Below are positions 45,948-48,625 of a stretch of DNA of 48,625 nucleotides, piece by piece. Both the position numbers and the translations under genes were made by a program. The first letter of the stretch is position 1, and each line of letters starts with the position of its first letter. The DNA comes from Clostridia bacterium (lineage in GTDB: Bacteria > Bacillota > Clostridia > Oscillospirales > CAG-272): positions 1-48,625 of the forward strand of contig JAFYLH010000027.1 in the NCBI GenBank assembly GCA_017537175.1, read 5' to 3'. The notes under the pieces were generated by a model, which saw nothing but the letters and a program-made list of their open reading frames with translations, made no database searches and was not told where the DNA came from.

Positions 45948-48625
45948 TTATTCACCTATAATGATATGCTCGAAATGCTTATAGCCGTTAAGATATTCAA
46001 CAAGAATAGTTATCTCACCTGCGTTTTCGGGATAGTAGATTTCATATTCCTCTGCATCACCGATAACATCAGACTTCATATAACGTGTATCTGCTGCAGC
46101 CTTAATAGCACTTACAGTTTCGTGGTGGCCTGTAGCAGTTCTGATTATCTTAACATCGGGGATGTTGGATACAGTTACCTTGTTACCGTCAACAGTAAAT
46201 ACGGGAACATCAACCTCGATGGTATGATAGATGATCTTAGTTGTACCGTCGTTGAATCTGAAGAGTACTGTGTACTCGCCGGGATTGGTCAAAGTGTAGC
46301 TCCAATCGTGAGATGTCTTTGCAAGCTCGGTAAGCTTAGGCGAAGCTGCCTGATACTTGAATCCAAAGCAATAGTTCTTGATCTCATAGTAGCTTGTCCA
46401 ATGACCCTCTGCTACCCACATATCCTTGAGGCCTTCTTCAAAGTCGTTAACTGTGATCTTGACACCGTTGGATGTAACGTATGTATTGATCTCATCAATA
46501 ACTGTATAGAGGAAGTATTCCTTGCCGCTATTTGTTCTTACCCAGAAGGTATATTCACCCATCCAGGGCAGGTCGTATGTAAATACGCCGTCAACGGTAT
46601 AGGACTCAACGATAGCTGCATTAAGAGTATTGTTCTTCTCTGCCGCCTTAACCTCAGAGCCTGTGGTATAGTGACCGAGAGCATATCTTATCTCCTTGAT
46701 ATCAGCGATATCGTTAAGAGTTACTGTGTAGTTCTTTGTATCACCAACTGTGGGATCAGGTCTAACAAGTACTGCAATCTTCTGTGTTTCGGTCGCGCCG
46801 CAGACTGTACAGCTTCTCTGCTCTTCACCCTCTGTGGTGTAGGTAGGCTCTACTGTTACGCTCCAGTCGCTCCATACGTGCTCTGTACATACCAGCTTGT
46901 CTACTACTCTTGTTTCGGTTGCACCGCAAACACTACATACAGCACTTTCCTCACCCTCTGTGGTGTAGGTAGGCTCTACTGTTACGGTCCAATCACCAAA
47001 GCTGTGATCAAGCATATCAACTGTAACTGTTTCTCTTGAAAGCTCTGTATCACATACGCTACAGTAAACTACGCTGTCATAAGAGCCGTTTTCGGTACAT
47101 GTGGAAGCAACAACATTTTCCTTAACCGCTTCGCCTTCACTGTGACCGAGAGCTGCGGTATCCTTAGTAAGACAGTAATCGCATCTGCTGCATTCTCTTA
47201 CCATCACACCGGCGTCGGTACATGTAGCCGCAGTCTTTTCTGTCCAGTCGCCAAGATCATGACCCAGCTTGTTAACTGTAACGGTCTCTCTTGAAAGCTC
47301 TGCATCACATACTACGCAACGGCTGACGATATCGTAAGCGCCGCTTTCGGTACATGTGGGCTCAGCGTTGATCTCGATGGTCTCGGTAGCTTCACCGTGA
47401 CCGAGAGCTGCAACCTCGTCTGCTACATAGCTATCGCCGCATACGGAACAAGTGTAGGTTGTGTAGCCTGCTTCGGTACATGTAGGAGCAGTTACAACTG
47501 CTTCATAGCTGTGGCCGAGTGCTGCTATAGTCTCGGTTCTTGTATCACCGCATACTGTACATGTGTAGGTTGTGAGACCTGTCTCTGTACATGTGGGAGC
47601 CACGGTTACACCGTCATCCCAGCTGTGGCCGAGTGCCGCAGTATAATCTGTCTTATATGTGTCACCGCATGCAGAGCATGTATAGGTTGTATAGCCTGCC
47701 TCGGTACATGTGGGTGCTGTTACAACTGCATCGTAGCTGTGACCGAGCGCTGCAACAGTAACTGTTTCTCTTGAAAGCTCGATACCGCATACAGAGCAGT
47801 ATACTACGCTTTCGTAAGAGCCTGTTGCTACGCAGGTAGGATCAACATTGTTTTCTACAACTGCTTCAGCCTCGGTATGACCAAGAGCTGCAACCTCATC
47901 TGCATCATATGTGTATTCACATGCAGAGCATGTATAGGTTGTATAGCCTGCCTCTGTACATGTAGGCGCTGTTACAGATGCTACAGTCATGGTATGACCC
48001 AGAGCTGCAACCTCATCTGCTACATAGCTGTCACCACAGAGAGAGCATGTGTAGGTTGTGTAGCCTGCCTCGGTACATGTGGGTGCTGTAACTGTTGCTT
48101 CATAAGCATGAACTATATCAACAGTAACTGCTTCTCTTGAAAGCTCGATACCGCATACAGAGCAGTATACTACGCTGTCATAAGAGCCTGTTGTGGTACA
48201 TGTAGGATCTACAACGTTTTCCTTAACTGCGTCAGCGGGAATATGAGGAGGATTGATCATCTTACAATCAGCTCCGAACTCATACTTACCTGCGGGAAGC
48301 AAGCCGTTTGTCTTAGCCTCGGTTATGGTATAAGTACCGTTCTTAACTGCGTTCTTTGTGGAATCGAAGTAATAATAGTTGCAATTTTCGTCACGAACGA
48401 GACCCTTTGCTACATAATAGCCGTTCTCGTAATAACGGATCGCTCCGCTCTTTTCGACATAAATGCCGTCCTTGACCTGCATCTTACCGTCTTCACCGAA
48501 CCAGTAGATACCGGTTGCAAGAGGATAGCCGTTAAGATGTGTTTCATTCATGCCGTACCAGCTGTTTACAACAGCCTTCTTGGAAGAAGTAAATAAGTAA
48601 TAGCTGCCGTCGGTATCCTGTACAA
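45948..48625 (-). CDS. Large secreted protein with cell-wall-binding-like, Cys-repeat and three C-terminal modules (5' end beyond right edge)
   Basis: An open frame of 892 codons continues past the right edge. The ATG at 48551 is only an internal Met, because coding continues upstream (SYYLFTSSKKAVVNSWYG). The first about 130 residues contain tandem G-x-Y-x-FG-x-DGKM and GYYVAKGLV-like units, resembling choline/cell-wall-binding repeats. Twelve Cys-pair repeats follow (about 46750-48240) in two alternating types: PTCTEAGYTTYTCSxCG and PTCxxxGSYDSVVYCSVCGIELSRE. The last two have Tyr in place of the first Cys. The C-terminal region (about 45948-46745) has modules A, B and C but no module D, and it ends at GYKHFEHIIIGE. 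It is diverged from the other three copies. Confidence 0.87.
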   Translation of the reverse strand, partial: VQDTDGSYYLFTSSKKAVVNSWYGMNETHLNGYPLATGIYWFGEDGKMQVKDGIYVEKSGAIRYYENGYYVAKGLVRDENCNYYYFDSTKNAVKNGTYTITEAKTNGLLPAGKYEFGADCKMINPPHIPADAVKENVVDPTCTTTGSYDSVVYCSVCGIELSREAVTVDIVHAYEATVTAPTCTEAGYTTYTCSLCGDSYVADEVAALGHTMTVASVTAPTCTEAGYTTYTCSACEYTYDADEVAALGHTEAEAVVENNVDPTCVATGSYESVVYCSVCGIELSRETVTVAALGHSYDAVVTAPTCTEAGYTTYTCSACGDTYKTDYTAALGHSWDDGVTVAPTCTETGLTTYTCTVCGDTRTETIAALGHSYEAVVTAPTCTEAGYTTYTCSVCGDSYVADEVAALGHGEATETIEINAEPTCTESGAYDIVSRCVVCDAELSRETVTVNKLGHDLGDWTEKTAATCTDAGVMVRECSRCDYCLTKDTAALGHSEGEAVKENVVASTCTENGSYDSVVYCSVCDTELSRETVTVDMLDHSFGDWTVTVEPTYTTEGEESAVCSVCGATETRVVDKLVCTEHVWSDWSVTVEPTYTTEGEEQRSCTVCGATETQKIAVLVRPDPTVGDTKNYTVTLNDIADIKEIRYALGHYTTGSEVKAAEKNNTLNAAIVESYTVDGVFTYDLPWMGEYTFWVRTNSGKEYFLYTVIDEINTYVTSNGVKITVNDFEEGLKDMWVAEGHWTSYYEIKNYCFGFKYQAASPKLTELAKTSHDWSYTLTNPGEYTVLFRFNDGTTKIIYHTIEVDVPVFTVDGNKVTVSNIPDVKIIRTATGHHETVSAIKAAADTRYMKSDVIGDAEEYEIYYPENAGEITILVEYLNGYKHFEHIIIGE

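Overview
The window looks like chromosome from an anaerobic, spore-forming Clostridia bacterium, probably Oscillospiraceae-like, although the exact taxon cannot be read from the sequence. Evidence seen: a full-length spoIIE, an alpha/beta-type SASP gene, AGGAGG-type ribosome binding sites, strong TTGACA-N17-TATAAT promoters, low-to-medium GC, and large secreted proteins with Cys-pair and InlB-type repeats. There are no rRNA, tRNA, CRISPR, phage or transposase genes.

Layout. 1-7.8 kb: two large secreted proteins (minus strand, one cut by the left edge), separated by an array of small palindromes. 7.9-17.2 kb: a minus-strand housekeeping run of glyA, metA, galK, a WalJ/YycJ-like metallo-beta-lactamase-fold hydrolase, rlmH, a WG-repeat protein, mnmG and rsmG. 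17.5-19.9 kb: spoIIE, divergent from glyA. 19.9-24.3 kb: a tight four-gene minus-strand operon (SIS-HAD fusion, a deoxyhypusine-synthase-like unknown, a PfkB/HldE-like kinase and a Gfo/Idh/MocA oxidoreductase) that resembles an incomplete heptose or sugar-phosphate pathway. 24.5-35.4 kb: mostly single-gene units: a PBP-like transpeptidase with a degenerate glycosyltransferase domain, an alkaline-phosphatase-fold phosphodiesterase, a NYN-domain protein, a zinc-ribbon membrane protein, a second Gfo/Idh/MocA enzyme, an internally duplicated lipoprotein, an SGNH hydrolase and the SASP gene. 35.4-36.8 kb: a candidate structured RNA with its own terminator, then a PF14907-type nucleotidyltransferase-like gene. 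36.9-48.6 kb: a minus-strand envelope locus with a glycosyltransferase, a pyruvyltransferase-ferredoxin-FrhB fusion, a flippase, an APC permease, a lipoprotein and a secreted protein, preceded by another large secreted protein cut by the right edge.

The unifying theme is the cell surface. Four secreted proteins (1-2952, 3323-7816, 36963-38708, 45948-48625) have different N-terminal parts but share a C-terminal block of three or four tandem modules of about 80-90 residues, usually preceded by Cys3-His repeats. Three of the copies are nearly identical, with 95 bp of perfect DNA identity between copies 33 kb apart. Two of the genes flank the pyruvyltransferase/flippase operon. My leading hypothesis is a non-SLH surface-attachment or matrix system in which the shared modules bind an envelope glycan. 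This is inference. The other candidates for undescribed biology are the SIS-HAD operon, the structured RNA beside the SASP gene, and the GCGATAT-palindrome array.
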